Position numbers and translations under genes: made by a program. Below, one piece after another: positions 1-9,883 of a DNA stretch of 64,000 nucleotides. The stretch is from positions 124,001 through 188,000 of the forward strand of contig NZ_SSSN01000003.1 of NCBI RefSeq assembly GCF_004801905.1, read 5' to 3'. The notes beneath the pieces were generated by a model. It saw only the letters and a list, made by a program, of their open reading frames with translations, was not told the DNA's origin and did not search any database. The DNA comes from Orlajensenia flava. Its GTDB lineage: Bacteria; Actinomycetota; Actinomycetes; Actinomycetales; Microbacteriaceae. Every line of letters starts with the position of its first letter. The stretch's first letter is position 1.

Positions 1-1097
1 GCGAAGCGGTCGTCGGCATCACGCTGCAGAACCTCTCCACCAGGCCCACCTACGGCGCCCGCTGGCGCGACCAGGCCGAGCGCGGCATCCAGACGCCCGA
101 GAGCACGCTGCTGCCGAGTCTCGGCCGCCATGGGAGACCGGATGAGGGTGACACGGCGCGACTGGAGTACACCCTCACCCCCAGGCGTCGAGGCGTCTAC
201 GGCGTCGGCCCGATCGTGCTGGTGCGCTCAGACCCCTTCGGCCTGGCCAGCGGTCAGCAGACGGCGGGGGAGCCGCATGACCTCGTCGTGACGCCCCGCG
301 TGACGCCCCTGCCCGGCAACGCCCTGTCGTTGACGTCTGGCGAGGGTTCGATGCACGAACTGCTGCGCATGACCAACCCCAACTCCGACGAGCTCATCGC
401 CCGCGAGTACCGACCCGGCGATCCGCTGCGGCGCATGAACTGGCCGGCAACCGCCCGACACGGTGAGTTGATGGTGCGCCAGGAGGAGCAGCGCAGCAAT
501 CCCGAGGCTCGGCTGGTGATCGACACCACGCTCGCGGGAAGCCTGCGCTCGGCCACCGGCGATCGCCGCAGCCGCATGGAGGGGGCGTTCGAGCTCTCGT
601 TGGAGATGGCCGCATCCGTCGGCATCCACCTTCTCGACGGGGGCTACCGGCTCGACGTGATCGAGACCGGCCCGAGCCAGCTCTCGCCCGGGACGGAACG
701 AACCCACGGCGGTCTCGTCGGCGACCTGCCCACGGCCTACCGTGTGCCAGCGGGCGATCGGGAGTTCCTCGAGGGCCTGGCCAACCTCACCATGCCGAAC
801 CTCGCCATCCGTCCCGAGAGGTCGAGTCAGCCGCCCGGCAGCGCGCTGCGCACGGTCGGCATGAAGCTGCCGACCTTCGCCGTCCTCGTCGATCCCGATC
901 CCGAACAGGTGCGCGAGCTCGCGATCCTGCGGTCCTGGGCCGAACCGGCATTCGCCTTCGTGCTCGACACCGTGCGGCAGGAGGCCATCGACGCGCTCGA
1001 GGACGCCGGTTGGCGCTGCGTCCCGCTTCGCAGCGCGCGCAGCATCGCCGACGCCTGGACGCGAACCGACCGGAGTGCGGTGACCGATGGCGCGTGA
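1..1097 (+). CDS. DUF58 domain protein, 3' part (5' end outside window)
   Basis: The reading frame is open from base 3, so the gene starts upstream of the window and only its C-terminal part (about 364 residues) is visible. It carries the DUF58 hallmark region: an REYRPGDPLRRMNW motif followed by LMVRQEE. DUF58 proteins typically lie beside a MoxR AAA+ ATPase and a TgpA transglutaminase and resemble von Willebrand factor A-type proteins; their molecular role is poorly defined. The stop overlaps the next gene by 11 bp, which indicates co-translation with the transglutaminase. A MoxR gene is expected just upstream but cannot be seen. Confidence 0.85.
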   Translation, partial: EAVVGITLQNLSTRPTYGARWRDQAERGIQTPESTLLPSLGRHGRPDEGDTARLEYTLTPRRRGVYGVGPIVLVRSDPFGLASGQQTAGEPHDLVVTPRVTPLPGNALSLTSGEGSMHELLRMTNPNSDELIAREYRPGDPLRRMNWPATARHGELMVRQEEQRSNPEARLVIDTTLAGSLRSATGDRRSRMEGAFELSLEMAASVGIHLLDGGYRLDVIETGPSQLSPGTERTHGGLVGDLPTAYRVPAGDREFLEGLANLTMPNLAIRPERSSQPPGSALRTVGMKLPTFAVLVDPDPEQVRELAILRSWAEPAFAFVLDTVRQEAIDALEDAGWRCVPLRSARSIADAWTRTDRSAVTDGA

Positions 1098-3405
1098 TCA
1101 GAGCCGCTTCGCCGAGCGCGGAACCACCTATTGGCCCCTCACGGGAGCCCTCGTCGTGCTGCTCCTCACGGCCTGCATGGCGCTCGGGCCCGTCCTGCGC
1201 AACTCGGCATGGTGGTGGGGGATGGCGGTCACCGCCACCGTCGTCCTCGTGTCGGCCGCGGTGTTCCGTCGGCTGCGGTGGCCGGTCTCGGTGGTGCCCG
1301 TCGGCGCGCTGGGTGTGCTGCTGGTCTTCCTCACGGTCTTCTTCGGCGATGGCTCGGGGCTGCTGTGGGTCATACCGACTCCCACGACGCTGGAACGCTT
1401 CGGCGATCTCATCCAGGCCGGCGAACTCTCCATCCAGCAGCAGGCAGTGCCCGCTGTTCCCTATCCGGGCATCCTGTTCCTGCTCTGCGTCGGTGCCGGC
1501 GCCATCGCGATCGTGCTCGACACCGTCGCCATCACCCTCAGGGCGCCCGCCATCGCCGGAGCCCTCGTCCTCATCCCCGTCGCCGTACCCGCTCTCATCA
1601 CCACGAGCGGCACCGACATCCTGCAGTTGGTCCTCGTCGCGGCGGCGTACCTTCTGCTGCTCCGGGTGGACGTGCGCACCCGTCGAGCGGCCGAGGCGGC
1701 CAACCCCGATCATGGTCGTTCGGCTGCTCGAAGCTTCGGCCCGGATCGCCGAGGCCCCGGACCGGTCTGGGGTTCGCTGGGCGTGGCCGCGATCGCCATC
1801 GTCAGCGCGCTCGTCCTCTCGGCGGCGACGCCCGCGCTCTCCGACACCTCGGTGATCAACTCCCGTTCCAACGGGGTGCTGTTCGGCAACGGAGTGAGTC
1901 CGCTCATCGACCTGGGCCAAGACCTGAGGCGCCCAGAAGAGACACTCGCGTTGCACTACAGCAGCGATGCCGACGAGCATCCCTACCTCAAGCTGCTCAC
2001 ACTCGACACGTTCTCCGACGACCTCGAGTGGGTGGCCGGCCACGGCCCGATCAACAAGGGAAACGGGGTCGACGACATCGGGTCCGCGCCAGGCCTCACG
2101 TCCCGCATCGAACGGACCAAGACGACCACCGATGTGCAGATCGACAACGTGATCAGCTCATGGCTGCCCGTGCCGTACCCGGCCACCTCCATCAGCGGCC
2201 TCGCGGGCAACTGGACATGGGATGACACGGCCCTCACGGTCTCGAGCGAGCAGTCCACGACGCGCAATCAGCGCTACACGGTCAAGGCGATCGCCCTCAA
2301 GCCCACCGCGGCCCAACTGCGCGACGCGGGAACGGACTATCCGCCCGATATCGCGGCGCTCTCCTCGGTCCCGGCGGCGGCCCCGCCCGTCATCGCCTCG
2401 ACCGCCAAGGAGGTCACCGCGGGGACGACGAACCCCTACGACGCGGCCGTGGCGCTGCAGCGCTACCTGCGCGGCAACGACTTCGCCTATTCGACACAGG
2501 CCCCCATCGACCAGAACTACGACGGCGGAAGCCTCGGTGTGATTGCCAAATTCCTCGAGGTGAAGAAGGGCTACTGCATCCACTTCGCGTCGACGATGGC
2601 GGTGATGGCCAGGACGCTCGGCATCCCGGCCAGGCTCGCGCTCGGCTACCTGCCCGGGGAGAGCCAGGAGGCGGCCTTCGCCGACCGCACCCGTTGGGAC
2701 GTGAGCTCCCACGACCTGCACACCTGGCCGGAGCTCTACTTCCCATCCGTGGGGTGGGTCCCCTTCGAGCCGACCACCGGTCGCGGGTCGATCCCCGATT
2801 ACGCCTTGGCGACCGGTGCCACCGACACCTCCACGAGCGCACCGGCGGCGGCGGAGGACAAGCGCCCCACCAACCAGGGCCTGCTCGATGCACAGCACAA
2901 CGCCGCCGGCTCCTCGCAGGCGCAGGGCGCGCTCGGCACTTGGCTGCAGACGGCGGCCATCGTGCTCGGCATCGTGGTGCTCCTGTTGGCCCCGCTGCTC
3001 GTGCGCCGCGGCATCCGATTCGTGCGTCGTCGACGGCTGGCGCGCGCCGGGCCGCCATCACTGGCGTGGCGGGAGTTCGTCGACACGACGCTCGACTACG
3101 GCATCGGCATCTCCGACACCGAGACTCCGCGCCACCTGGCCGACCGAGCGTTCAGCAGGCCGGAGGACTCCGCCGTCCGCGAGAGCCTGGAACGACTGCT
3201 CGTCGCGGTCGAGTACGAGCGATACGCCCGACCGGATGCTCACCCCGACGTGCGTACGGCCCGCGTCGCCGATCTCGATGCGGTGCTGCGCGCCCTGCGC
3301 ATCCGTGCGTCCTGGCCGGTGAGGCTCCGCGCCGCCCTGCTGCCGCGATCGCTGTGGCCGGCCGCCTTCGGTCCGGCGCCGGGAACTCCGGCGGTGTCCG
3401 CGTAG
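1087..3405 (+). CDS. TgpA-like membrane transglutaminase
   Basis: A 772-aa protein with a cluster of N-terminal membrane segments (roughly residues 15-215), an extracytoplasmic transglutaminase-like core, one more membrane helix near residues 615-640 and a C-terminal cytoplasmic DUF4129-like tail. The papain-like triad is visible: Cys497 in GYCIHFAS, His545 in HDLHTW, and an acidic residue at Glu561 in WVPFEPT, where many relatives have Asp. The ATG overlaps the DUF58 gene by 11 bp. The family is widespread and probably acts on cell-envelope proteins or peptides; the substrate is unknown. Intact and of normal length. Confidence 0.88.
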   Translation: MARDQSRFAERGTTYWPLTGALVVLLLTACMALGPVLRNSAWWWGMAVTATVVLVSAAVFRRLRWPVSVVPVGALGVLLVFLTVFFGDGSGLLWVIPTPTTLERFGDLIQAGELSIQQQAVPAVPYPGILFLLCVGAGAIAIVLDTVAITLRAPAIAGALVLIPVAVPALITTSGTDILQLVLVAAAYLLLLRVDVRTRRAAEAANPDHGRSAARSFGPDRRGPGPVWGSLGVAAIAIVSALVLSAATPALSDTSVINSRSNGVLFGNGVSPLIDLGQDLRRPEETLALHYSSDADEHPYLKLLTLDTFSDDLEWVAGHGPINKGNGVDDIGSAPGLTSRIERTKTTTDVQIDNVISSWLPVPYPATSISGLAGNWTWDDTALTVSSEQSTTRNQRYTVKAIALKPTAAQLRDAGTDYPPDIAALSSVPAAAPPVIASTAKEVTAGTTNPYDAAVALQRYLRGNDFAYSTQAPIDQNYDGGSLGVIAKFLEVKKGYCIHFASTMAVMARTLGIPARLALGYLPGESQEAAFADRTRWDVSSHDLHTWPELYFPSVGWVPFEPTTGRGSIPDYALATGATDTSTSAPAAAEDKRPTNQGLLDAQHNAAGSSQAQGALGTWLQTAAIVLGIVVLLLAPLLVRRGIRFVRRRRLARAGPPSLAWREFVDTTLDYGIGISDTETPRHLADRAFSRPEDSAVRESLERLLVAVEYERYARPDAHPDVRTARVADLDAVLRALRIRASWPVRLRAALLPRSLWPAAFGPAPGTPAVSA

Positions 3406-3408
3406 AAT
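3403..3408 (+). promoter_or_regulatory. -10 box (TAGAAT) for leaderless yceD
   Basis: TAGAAT ends 6 nt before the GTG start at 3415, so transcription would begin at the start codon. The box overlaps the stop codon of the preceding transglutaminase gene. No clear -35 is visible. Confidence 0.6.
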
Positions 3409-3414
3409 CTCCCG

Positions 3415-3984
3415 GTGAGCAAGTTGCAGAAGACCCCTTACACGGTCAACGTCAGGGACATCGTGCACCGGCCGGGGGAGATGCGCGAGCAGCGCCTCGA
3501 GATCCCCATCACGGAAGACCTGGGTGAGGGTCTCGTCGCCGTAAGGGCCGGTGACACCATCGACGCCGAGCTCCGACTCGAGAGCGTCCACGAGGGCATC
3601 CTGGTCTCCGCGAACGTCTCCGCGACCGCATCCGGAGTGTGTGGACGGTGCCTCATCGACATGGAGCAGGGTGTCGAAGTCGAGATTCAAGAGCTTTTCG
3701 CGTATTCTCTAGGGGAAGCTTTCGAGTTCGAGGTTCAAGACGACCATGTGGATCTTGAACCACTCATCAGGGATGCGGTAGTGCTTGCACTTCCGTTCCA
3801 GCCGGTCTGCCGGCCGGATTGCCCGGGGCTCGACCCTGAGACGGGGTTGAGACTCGCCGATCATCCTGAACTCGCCGAACGAGTTCAGCGCGACCCGCGC
3901 TGGGACGCGCTCGCCGATCTGGGAGCTTCCGAAGACTACAGCGCCGGCTCAGCCCGGTCCGCTGACACGAAGAAAGAGAGATAG
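3415..3984 (+). CDS. yceD: YceD/DUF177 family protein
   Basis: A 189-aa DUF177 protein. YceD proteins are linked to accumulation of 23S rRNA and assembly of the large ribosomal subunit, and the gene is almost always directly upstream of rpmF, as here (2 nt gap). Two paired-cysteine motifs, CGRC near residue 76 and a CRPDC motif near residue 125, could form a metal site. The C-terminal about 30 residues are low-complexity. The GTG start fits the leaderless promoter at 3403. The family assignment is confident; the exact biochemical role is not settled. Confidence 0.88.
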   Translation: MSKLQKTPYTVNVRDIVHRPGEMREQRLEIPITEDLGEGLVAVRAGDTIDAELRLESVHEGILVSANVSATASGVCGRCLIDMEQGVEVEIQELFAYSLGEAFEFEVQDDHVDLEPLIRDAVVLALPFQPVCRPDCPGLDPETGLRLADHPELAERVQRDPRWDALADLGASEDYSAGSARSADTKKER

Positions 3985-3986
3985 TC

Positions 3987-4190
3987 ATGGCTGTTCCCAA
4001 GCGGAAGAAGTCACGCGCCAACACGCACGCTCGTCGTTCGCAGTGGAAGGCCGAGGTCCCCACGCTCGTCAAGACCGTCGAGAACGGCAAGGTCACCTAC
4101 AGCCTCCCGCATCGCGCCAAGGTCGTCACCGACTCCGCCGGTACCGAGCTGTTCCTTGAGTACAAGGGACGCAAGGTCGCCGACGTCTAG
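3987..4190 (+). CDS. rpmF: 50S ribosomal protein L32 (bL32)
   Basis: A 67-aa basic protein beginning [20 protein letters not shown], the standard bL32 N-terminus. It has no cysteines, so it is the zinc-independent (C-minus) form. It is preceded by an AAGAAAGAGAG purine stretch as ribosome-binding site and sits 2 nt after yceD, the usual pairing. Its last 35 nt are overlapped in another frame by the proposed TTG start of rnc. Confidence 0.97.
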   Translation: MAVPKRKKSRANTHARRSQWKAEVPTLVKTVENGKVTYSLPHRAKVVTDSAGTELFLEYKGRKVADV

Positions 4191-4878
4191 TCCGGCCCTG
4201 CTCGACATGCTCGGCATCGACATCGATGCCGAGCTTCTCGAGTTGGCGCTGACGCATCGCTCGTACGCATACGAGAACGGTGGCATCCCCACCAACGAGC
4301 GTCTCGAGTTCCTCGGCGACTCCGTGCTCGGCCAGGCCGTCACGGTGAAGCTTTACCTCGACAACCCGGCGCTCAGCGAGGGCGACCTCGCCAAGAGGCG
4401 GGCGAGCCTCGTCAGCAGTGCCGCTCTCGCGGAGATCGCACGGCTGATGGGACTGGGCGCGCACATCCGCCTCGGCCGCGGCGAGGTGCAGACGGGTGGA
4501 CGCGACAAGGCGTCGATCCTCGCCGACACGGTCGAGGCGATCATCGGTGCCGTCTTCCTCGACCGGGGGCAGGACGTTGCCACCGCATTCGTGCTGAAGC
4601 TGGTCGAGCCTCTCATGGCCGATCCCGCCCGGTTCGGAGCGGCGATGGATCCGAAGACGAGCGTGCAGGAGGCCGCTGCGCGCATCGGGGCTCCCGCGCC
4701 GGTGTATGTCATCACCGAGAGCGGACCCGACCACGCCAAGATCTTCGTCGCCACCATCACGGTGGGCACGGTCGAGGCGGTCGGCGAGGGCACCAGCAAG
4801 AAGAATGCCGAGATGGCCGCCGCGCTCGAGGCGTGGGCGATCATCAACCAGAAGACCCCCGCCGCGCAGCAGGGCTGA
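4156..4878 (+). CDS. rnc: Ribonuclease III
   Basis: Double-stranded-RNA endonuclease that processes rRNA precursors and structured mRNAs. The signature [13 protein letters not shown] lies in the N-terminal catalytic domain, and a double-stranded-RNA-binding domain with the [18 protein letters not shown] stretch occupies the last about 70 residues. The start is uncertain. The only upstream in-frame initiator is TTG at 4156 (240 aa, 35-nt overlap with rpmF); the next is ATG at 4207 (223 aa), which leaves a short but possible N-terminus. Neither has a good ribosome-binding site. The gene lies 3 nt before mutM, so they form one operon. Confidence 0.93.
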   Translation: MSTRDARSPTSSPALLDMLGIDIDAELLELALTHRSYAYENGGIPTNERLEFLGDSVLGQAVTVKLYLDNPALSEGDLAKRRASLVSSAALAEIARLMGLGAHIRLGRGEVQTGGRDKASILADTVEAIIGAVFLDRGQDVATAFVLKLVEPLMADPARFGAAMDPKTSVQEAAARIGAPAPVYVITESGPDHAKIFVATITVGTVEAVGEGTSKKNAEMAAALEAWAIINQKTPAAQQG

Positions 4879-4881
4879 GTC

Positions 4882-5802
4882 GTGCCCGAGCTGCCAGAGG
4901 TGGAGGTGGTCCGCGCCGGCCTCGAGCCGGTCGTGACCGACGCGTTCGTCTCCGGCGTCGAGGTGTTCGAGCCTCGATCGCTCAAGCGGCACGTGCCAGC
5001 GCGGGGAGGGTTCGCTGCGCTCATCGAGGGCAGGCGGATGCTCGCGGCGGTGCGCCGGGGAAAGTTCCTGTGGCTGCCGCTCGACTCCGGCGATGCCCTC
5101 GTGACCCATCTGGGCATGAGCGGCCAGGTGCTGCTGCGCGCGCCCGGACACGAGGAGAGCGGGCTGCTGCGCATCCGCCTCCACCTCGAACACCCCGATC
5201 ACGGCGAGTACTGGGTGAACTTCGTCGACCAGCGCATCTTCGGCGGCATGGCGGTGGACGCGATGGCTCCAGCCGCCGATGGCTTCACGGCCGGCTACGC
5301 GGGCGCCGTGCACGGCGATTGGGACGTGCTCATTCCGAGCCAGGTCGCTCACATCGCCCGCGATCCATTGGACCCGGCCTTCGACGACGCCACCTTCATC
5401 GCCCGACTGCGCTCGACGCGCAGCGGTGTCAAGCGCGCGCTACTGGACCAGCGCCTCGTCAGCGGCATCGGCAACATCTACGCGGACGAGGCGCTGTGGG
5501 CGGCGAAGATGCACTACGAGCAACCCGGCAACACCCTCTCGGTTCGGCGAGCGCGACTCCTGCTGACCGAGGTTCGCCAGGTACTGGCGAAGGCCCTCGC
5601 CGAGGGCGGCACGAGCTTCGACGCCCAATACGTCAACGTCAATGGGGCGTCGGGATACTTCTCGCACTCCCTCAACGTCTACGGGCAGCAGGGCAAGCCG
5701 TGTCCGCGGTGCGGAACGACGATCGTGCGCGAGCAGTTCATGAACCGCGGCTCGCACTTCTGCCCGCATTGCCAGAAGCTGCGCCGTCCGCGCTCCGCCT
5801 AG
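4882..5802 (+). CDS. mutM: Formamidopyrimidine-DNA glycosylase
   Basis: Bifunctional base-excision repair enzyme that removes 8-oxoguanine and formamidopyrimidines and nicks the abasic site. The catalytic N-terminal MPELPE motif is present (Pro2 becomes N-terminal and acts as the Schiff-base nucleophile; Glu3), as is Lys61 in RRGKFLW. A C-terminal zinc finger has Cys274, Cys277, Cys294 and Cys297. Start is GTG. The 306-aa length is slightly above the usual 270-295. It follows rnc by 3 nt in the standard actinobacterial rnc-mutM-smc order. Confidence 0.95.
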   Translation: MPELPEVEVVRAGLEPVVTDAFVSGVEVFEPRSLKRHVPARGGFAALIEGRRMLAAVRRGKFLWLPLDSGDALVTHLGMSGQVLLRAPGHEESGLLRIRLHLEHPDHGEYWVNFVDQRIFGGMAVDAMAPAADGFTAGYAGAVHGDWDVLIPSQVAHIARDPLDPAFDDATFIARLRSTRSGVKRALLDQRLVSGIGNIYADEALWAAKMHYEQPGNTLSVRRARLLLTEVRQVLAKALAEGGTSFDAQYVNVNGASGYFSHSLNVYGQQGKPCPRCGTTIVREQFMNRGSHFCPHCQKLRRPRSA

Positions 5803-5806
5803 AGCG

Positions 5807-6175
5807 TCAGGCGCCGCGGATGTCCTCGAGCTGGTTGACCTTGATGAGCATGCCTCCCGGGGCGCGGAGTTGCAGCTGACGGCCGAATCCCGTGTCCGTC
5901 GGCCCCGACACGATCTCGACCTGGTCCTCGAGCTCACGCACCACGACGTCGAGGTCGGCGGCGGCGAAGTTCAGCTCCACCTCGCCGTCCCCCTGCTCGG
6001 GGTTGGCCGGATGCGCCAGCAGTGACAGCTGCGATGTGCCCAGCGCGAGGAGCACGAAGTCGCCCTCGCGGCTCCCCTCGATGACGGTGGCGCCGAGGGC
6101 CTCGTAGAACGCGACGGATGCGGGCAGGTCCCTTACATGGATCATGGGCTGCAGGGTGACGTCGGAAGCGGACAT
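5807..6175 (-). CDS. VOC-superfamily (glyoxalase/bleomycin-resistance-like) protein
   Basis: A 122-aa single-domain vicinal-oxygen-chelate protein beginning MSASDVTLQP. Its pattern fits the fold: an IHVRDLPASVAFYEALGA stretch at the start of the first beta-alpha-beta-beta-beta unit and an APGGMLIKVNQ stretch near the end. Substrate is not predictable. The ATG at 6175 is chosen because GAGGAGATCCC lies just upstream; the frame extends further 5' without family resemblance. It is inserted between mutM and smc on the opposite strand, with a 4-nt gap to the mutM stop, and is divergent from smc. Confidence 0.8.
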   Translation of the reverse strand: MSASDVTLQPMIHVRDLPASVAFYEALGATVIEGSREGDFVLLALGTSQLSLLAHPANPEQGDGEVELNFAAADLDVVVRELEDQVEIVSGPTDTGFGRQLQLRAPGGMLIKVNQLEDIRGA

Positions 6176-6345
6176 GGGATCTCCTCGTGAAAGCGATGGA
6201 CGGAGTGGACTCGATCGTCCCACCATCGTGGGCTCATGAGTGCTCCCGCGCAACGGGCAGCCGACCAGCCCAGCCAGATGCCGGGCTGCGAGGCCGGTGT
6301 CGGGTACCGTTGTGCCAGACATCCCCGCCCAGGAAGGCCGCGCCG

Positions 6346-9300
6346 TTGTACCTGAAGAGCCTGACCCTCAAGGGGTTCAAGTCCTTCGCGCAGCCGACCA
6401 CGTTCGCCTTCGAGCCCGGGGTCACCTGCGTGATCGGCCCGAACGGATCGGGCAAGTCCAACGTCGTCGACGCGCTCGCCTGGGTCATGGGCGAGCAGGG
6501 GGCGAAGACGCTCCGCGGCGGCAAGATGGAGGACGTCATCTTCGCCGGAACCTCGACGCGCGGGCCGCTCGGTCGCGCCGAGGTGACGTTGACCATCGAC
6601 AACGCGGATGGCGCCCTCCCCATCGAGTACACCGAGGTCACCATCAGCCGCACGCTGTTCCGCAACGGCGCCAGCGAGTACGCCATCAACGGTCAGGGGT
6701 GTCGCCTTCTCGACGTCCAGGAGCTCCTCAGCGACTCGGGCCTCGGCCGCGAGATGCACGTCATCGTCGGCCAAGGCCAACTCGACGCCGTGTTGCGCGC
6801 GAGCCCCGAGGAGCGTCGCGGCTTCATCGAGGAGGCGGCCGGCATCCTCAAGCACCGCCGCCGCAAGGAGAAGACGGTCCGCAAGCTCGAGGCCATGCAG
6901 ACCAACCTCACCAGGCTCAGCGACCTCGCCGGCGAGATCCGTCGCCAGCTCAAGCCGCTCGGGCGCCAGGCGGAGGTCGCCCGCGAGGCGCAGAACATCG
7001 CGGCCGTCGTGCGCGACGCCCGCGCGCGGCTGCTCGCTGACGACGTCGTCACCCTCCGTCGGGCGCTGGACGGGTTCACGCGCAGCGAGCACGTGCGCCA
7101 CAGCGAGCGCATCGTCCTGCAGGAGCGACTCGAGCAGCGGCAGCTGCGCGTGCAGCGACTGGAGTCGCAGCTTTCCAGCGACGCCCTCGATACCGCCCGC
7201 AGGACCGCGTTCGGCCTGCAGTCCGTGCAAGAGCGCCTGCGCGGCCTCTACAACCTCGCCGGCCAGCGCATCGCGCTCCTCGGCAGCGAGGGCGAGATCG
7301 CCGAGGCGGCACAGACCGTGACGCCCCAGATGCTGCTCGATGCGCAGGACGAGGTCGAGCGACTCGCCGACCTCGTGCGCTCGGGCGAGCGTGCACTGCA
7401 GGATGCGTCGAGCGAGACGGTGGCCGCCCGCCGCCGCCTCGACGCCGTCGATGAGGAGATCGCCGCCCAGAGCGCGCTCGTCTCGCGCCACGCCCTCGAG
7501 CTCAGCAAGCTGCAGGGCGAGTCGGATGCCGCGGCGTCGCGACTGGCGGTCGTGCGTGGCGAAGTGCTCCGACAGGAGAACACCCTGGAGGCAGCCCGCG
7601 ACCGGCGCGATGCAGCGCGAGCTGAGTTCGCCTCGCTCGAGACGGATGCCGTGGCGGTCGACCTCGGAGAGAGCGGTCTCGACGAGGCCTACGAGTTGGC
7701 CCAGGCCGCCGTGTTCGAGTCGGAGGGTGACATCGAGCGGTTGCGAGAGGACCTCCACGTGCTGGAGCGCGAGCGTGACGCCCTCGCCGCGCGCACCGGT
7801 GCCCTCTCGCTCGCCCTCGACCAGAAGGACGGATCGACCGCTCTCGTCGGAGCTCGCATCCCCGGCGTCCTCGGCCTCGTGGCCGAGCAGGTGCATGTGC
7901 AACCGGGCTACGAGGCGGCCATCGCCGCCGCGCTCGGCTCCCTCGCCGACGCCGTACTGGCAGAGGACCTCGATGCAGCGACGGATGCCGTGAAGCACGC
8001 GATCGACGGTGACTTCGGACGGGTGGACGTCGTCATCGCCCGGCCCGCACGGGCGTCGGGGGCTGCGTTCTCTGCGGATGGCGTCCTCTCGGCGGCGAGC
8101 GTCGTGACGGCTCCCGATGGCATCATCGCGTTGCTGTCCCAGACGGTCATCGCCGACGATCTCGATGCAGCTCGCCGAGCATGGAAGGCCGTGCTCTCGC
8201 GCGCCGATCGACCGGTCACCGTCATCACCATCAGCGGCGACGTCCTGACCGACTACGTCCTCCGCGGGGGTAACGGGGCGCGTCGGAGCCGGCTGGAGCT
8301 CGTGGCGGAGCGCGACGCGGCGTCCGACCGGCTCGGCGAGGTCACCTCGCTCATCGAGCGCTCGCGCTTCGCCCTCGCCGAGAAGCGGGGCGAGCTGCAG
8401 GTGGCGAAGGAGCAGAGCGCTCACGCTCTCGCGTCGCTGCGGGAGTTCGACGCGCAGCTGGCAGCGACCACCGAGAAGCTCAACCGCGCGCGGGTGCACA
8501 CCGAGACTTCGGCTGCCGAGCACGACCGGCTGAGCGCGGCGCTCGCCTTGGCGGGGGAGCGGGTCGCCGAGGCGGAATCGGCGGCGGCGGCGGCGAGGTC
8601 CGCCCTGGACACCGCGGCCGCCCGCCCCCGACCCATGCTCGACGTGTCGGCCCGCGACGGTCTGTCGAGCGAACTCGAGCGCGCGCGCGAGGTCGAGGTC
8701 GAGGCGCGGTTGACGGTGGAGACCGCTCGCGAGCGTGTGCGCGGCGAGCAGGCGCGCCGGGCCGCGCTCTCCGCCCGCCTGGACGCCGAACGCGCCGCCG
8801 CCGAGGAGTCTGCTCGGCGAGCCGTATTTCGCCGCCGTCAGGTGGACGCGGCCACCCGGGTGACGGATGCACTGCCCGCCGTCTTGGCGTCCGTCGACGC
8901 ATCGGTCGCGCAGGCCGCCCTCGAGCTCGCTGAGGCGGAACGCGCCCGCGCCGGTCAGAGCGAGGAGCTCGCCGGCCTCCGCCGTGACGAGGCGGAGACG
9001 CGTGAACGACTGAGCGGCGTGACCGATAGCGTGCACAACCTGGAGCTGCAGATCTACGAGAAGAAGCTGCAGTTGTCCGGGTTGCTCGAGCGGGCGGGCT
9101 CCGAGCTCGGACTCGTGGAGGACGTCCTCGTCGCCGAGTACGGACCGGAGATCCAGGTGCCGGCGGAGGTCGACGGCGCGGAGTCGACGCCGTTCGATCG
9201 TGAACAGCAGCGACGTCGTCTCGAGAAGGCAGAACGCTCCTACGCCCAGCTGGGACGCGTTAATCCGCTCGCCCTCGAGGAGTTCGCCGCGCTCGAACAG

Positions 9301-9861
9301 CGGCATGCGTTCCTCACCGAGCAACTCTCCGACCTCACGAGGACCCGCGGCGACCTCATCACGATCATCACGGAGATCGACGAGAAGATGCAGGTGATCT
9401 TCGCGGCGGCTTTCGAGGACACCCGGCAGGCGTTCACCGAGGTCTTCCCCGTGCTCTTCCCGGGGGGCACGGGCAGCATCACCCTGACGGATCCCGAGAA
9501 CATGTTGACGACCGGCATCGAGGTCGCCGTGAAGCCGGCGGGCAAGAAGATCGAGCGGCTCTCGCTGCTCTCGGGGGGCGAGCGCTCCTTGGCGGCTGTC
9601 GCGCTCCTCATCGCGATCTTCAAGGCGCGGCCGAGCCCGTTCTACATCATGGACGAGGTGGAGGCAGCACTCGACGACGCGAACCTCGGCCGACTGCTCA
9701 CCATTTTCGAGGACCTGCGCGCCACCAGCCAGCTGATCGTCATCACCCACCAGAAGCGCACGATGGAGATCGCCGACGCGCTCTACGGCGTCTCCATGCG
9801 CCAGGACGGGGTCTCGGCGGTCGTGGGTCAGCGCGTCGCCGAGGAGCGCGCCACGGCCTGA
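6346..9861 (+). CDS. smc: Chromosome partition protein SMC
   Basis: ATPase of the condensin-like SMC-ScpAB complex that organises and segregates the chromosome. The 1171-aa protein shows the N-terminal Walker A GPNGSGKSN at about residues 31-39, a first long coiled coil, a hinge at about 510-620, a second coiled coil, and the C-terminal LLSGGERSLAAVALL signature with Walker B FYIMDEVEAALDD. The TTG at 6346 is chosen because AGGAAGG lies 8 nt upstream and the protein then begins MYLKSLTLKGFKSF, the canonical SMC start. A possible -10 (TACCGT) lies at 6305-6310. Confidence 0.96.
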   Translation: MYLKSLTLKGFKSFAQPTTFAFEPGVTCVIGPNGSGKSNVVDALAWVMGEQGAKTLRGGKMEDVIFAGTSTRGPLGRAEVTLTIDNADGALPIEYTEVTISRTLFRNGASEYAINGQGCRLLDVQELLSDSGLGREMHVIVGQGQLDAVLRASPEERRGFIEEAAGILKHRRRKEKTVRKLEAMQTNLTRLSDLAGEIRRQLKPLGRQAEVAREAQNIAAVVRDARARLLADDVVTLRRALDGFTRSEHVRHSERIVLQERLEQRQLRVQRLESQLSSDALDTARRTAFGLQSVQERLRGLYNLAGQRIALLGSEGEIAEAAQTVTPQMLLDAQDEVERLADLVRSGERALQDASSETVAARRRLDAVDEEIAAQSALVSRHALELSKLQGESDAAASRLAVVRGEVLRQENTLEAARDRRDAARAEFASLETDAVAVDLGESGLDEAYELAQAAVFESEGDIERLREDLHVLERERDALAARTGALSLALDQKDGSTALVGARIPGVLGLVAEQVHVQPGYEAAIAAALGSLADAVLAEDLDAATDAVKHAIDGDFGRVDVVIARPARASGAAFSADGVLSAASVVTAPDGIIALLSQTVIADDLDAARRAWKAVLSRADRPVTVITISGDVLTDYVLRGGNGARRSRLELVAERDAASDRLGEVTSLIERSRFALAEKRGELQVAKEQSAHALASLREFDAQLAATTEKLNRARVHTETSAAEHDRLSAALALAGERVAEAESAAAAARSALDTAAARPRPMLDVSARDGLSSELERAREVEVEARLTVETARERVRGEQARRAALSARLDAERAAAEESARRAVFRRRQVDAATRVTDALPAVLASVDASVAQAALELAEAERARAGQSEELAGLRRDEAETRERLSGVTDSVHNLELQIYEKKLQLSGLLERAGSELGLVEDVLVAEYGPEIQVPAEVDGAESTPFDREQQRRRLEKAERSYAQLGRVNPLALEEFAALEQRHAFLTEQLSDLTRTRGDLITIITEIDEKMQVIFAAAFEDTRQAFTEVFPVLFPGGTGSITLTDPENMLTTGIEVAVKPAGKKIERLSLLSGGERSLAAVALLIAIFKARPSPFYIMDEVEAALDDANLGRLLTIFEDLRATSQLIVITHQKRTMEIADALYGVSMRQDGVSAVVGQRVAEERATA

Positions 9862-9883
9862 CCGGCGAGCCGCACCGCCGTGC

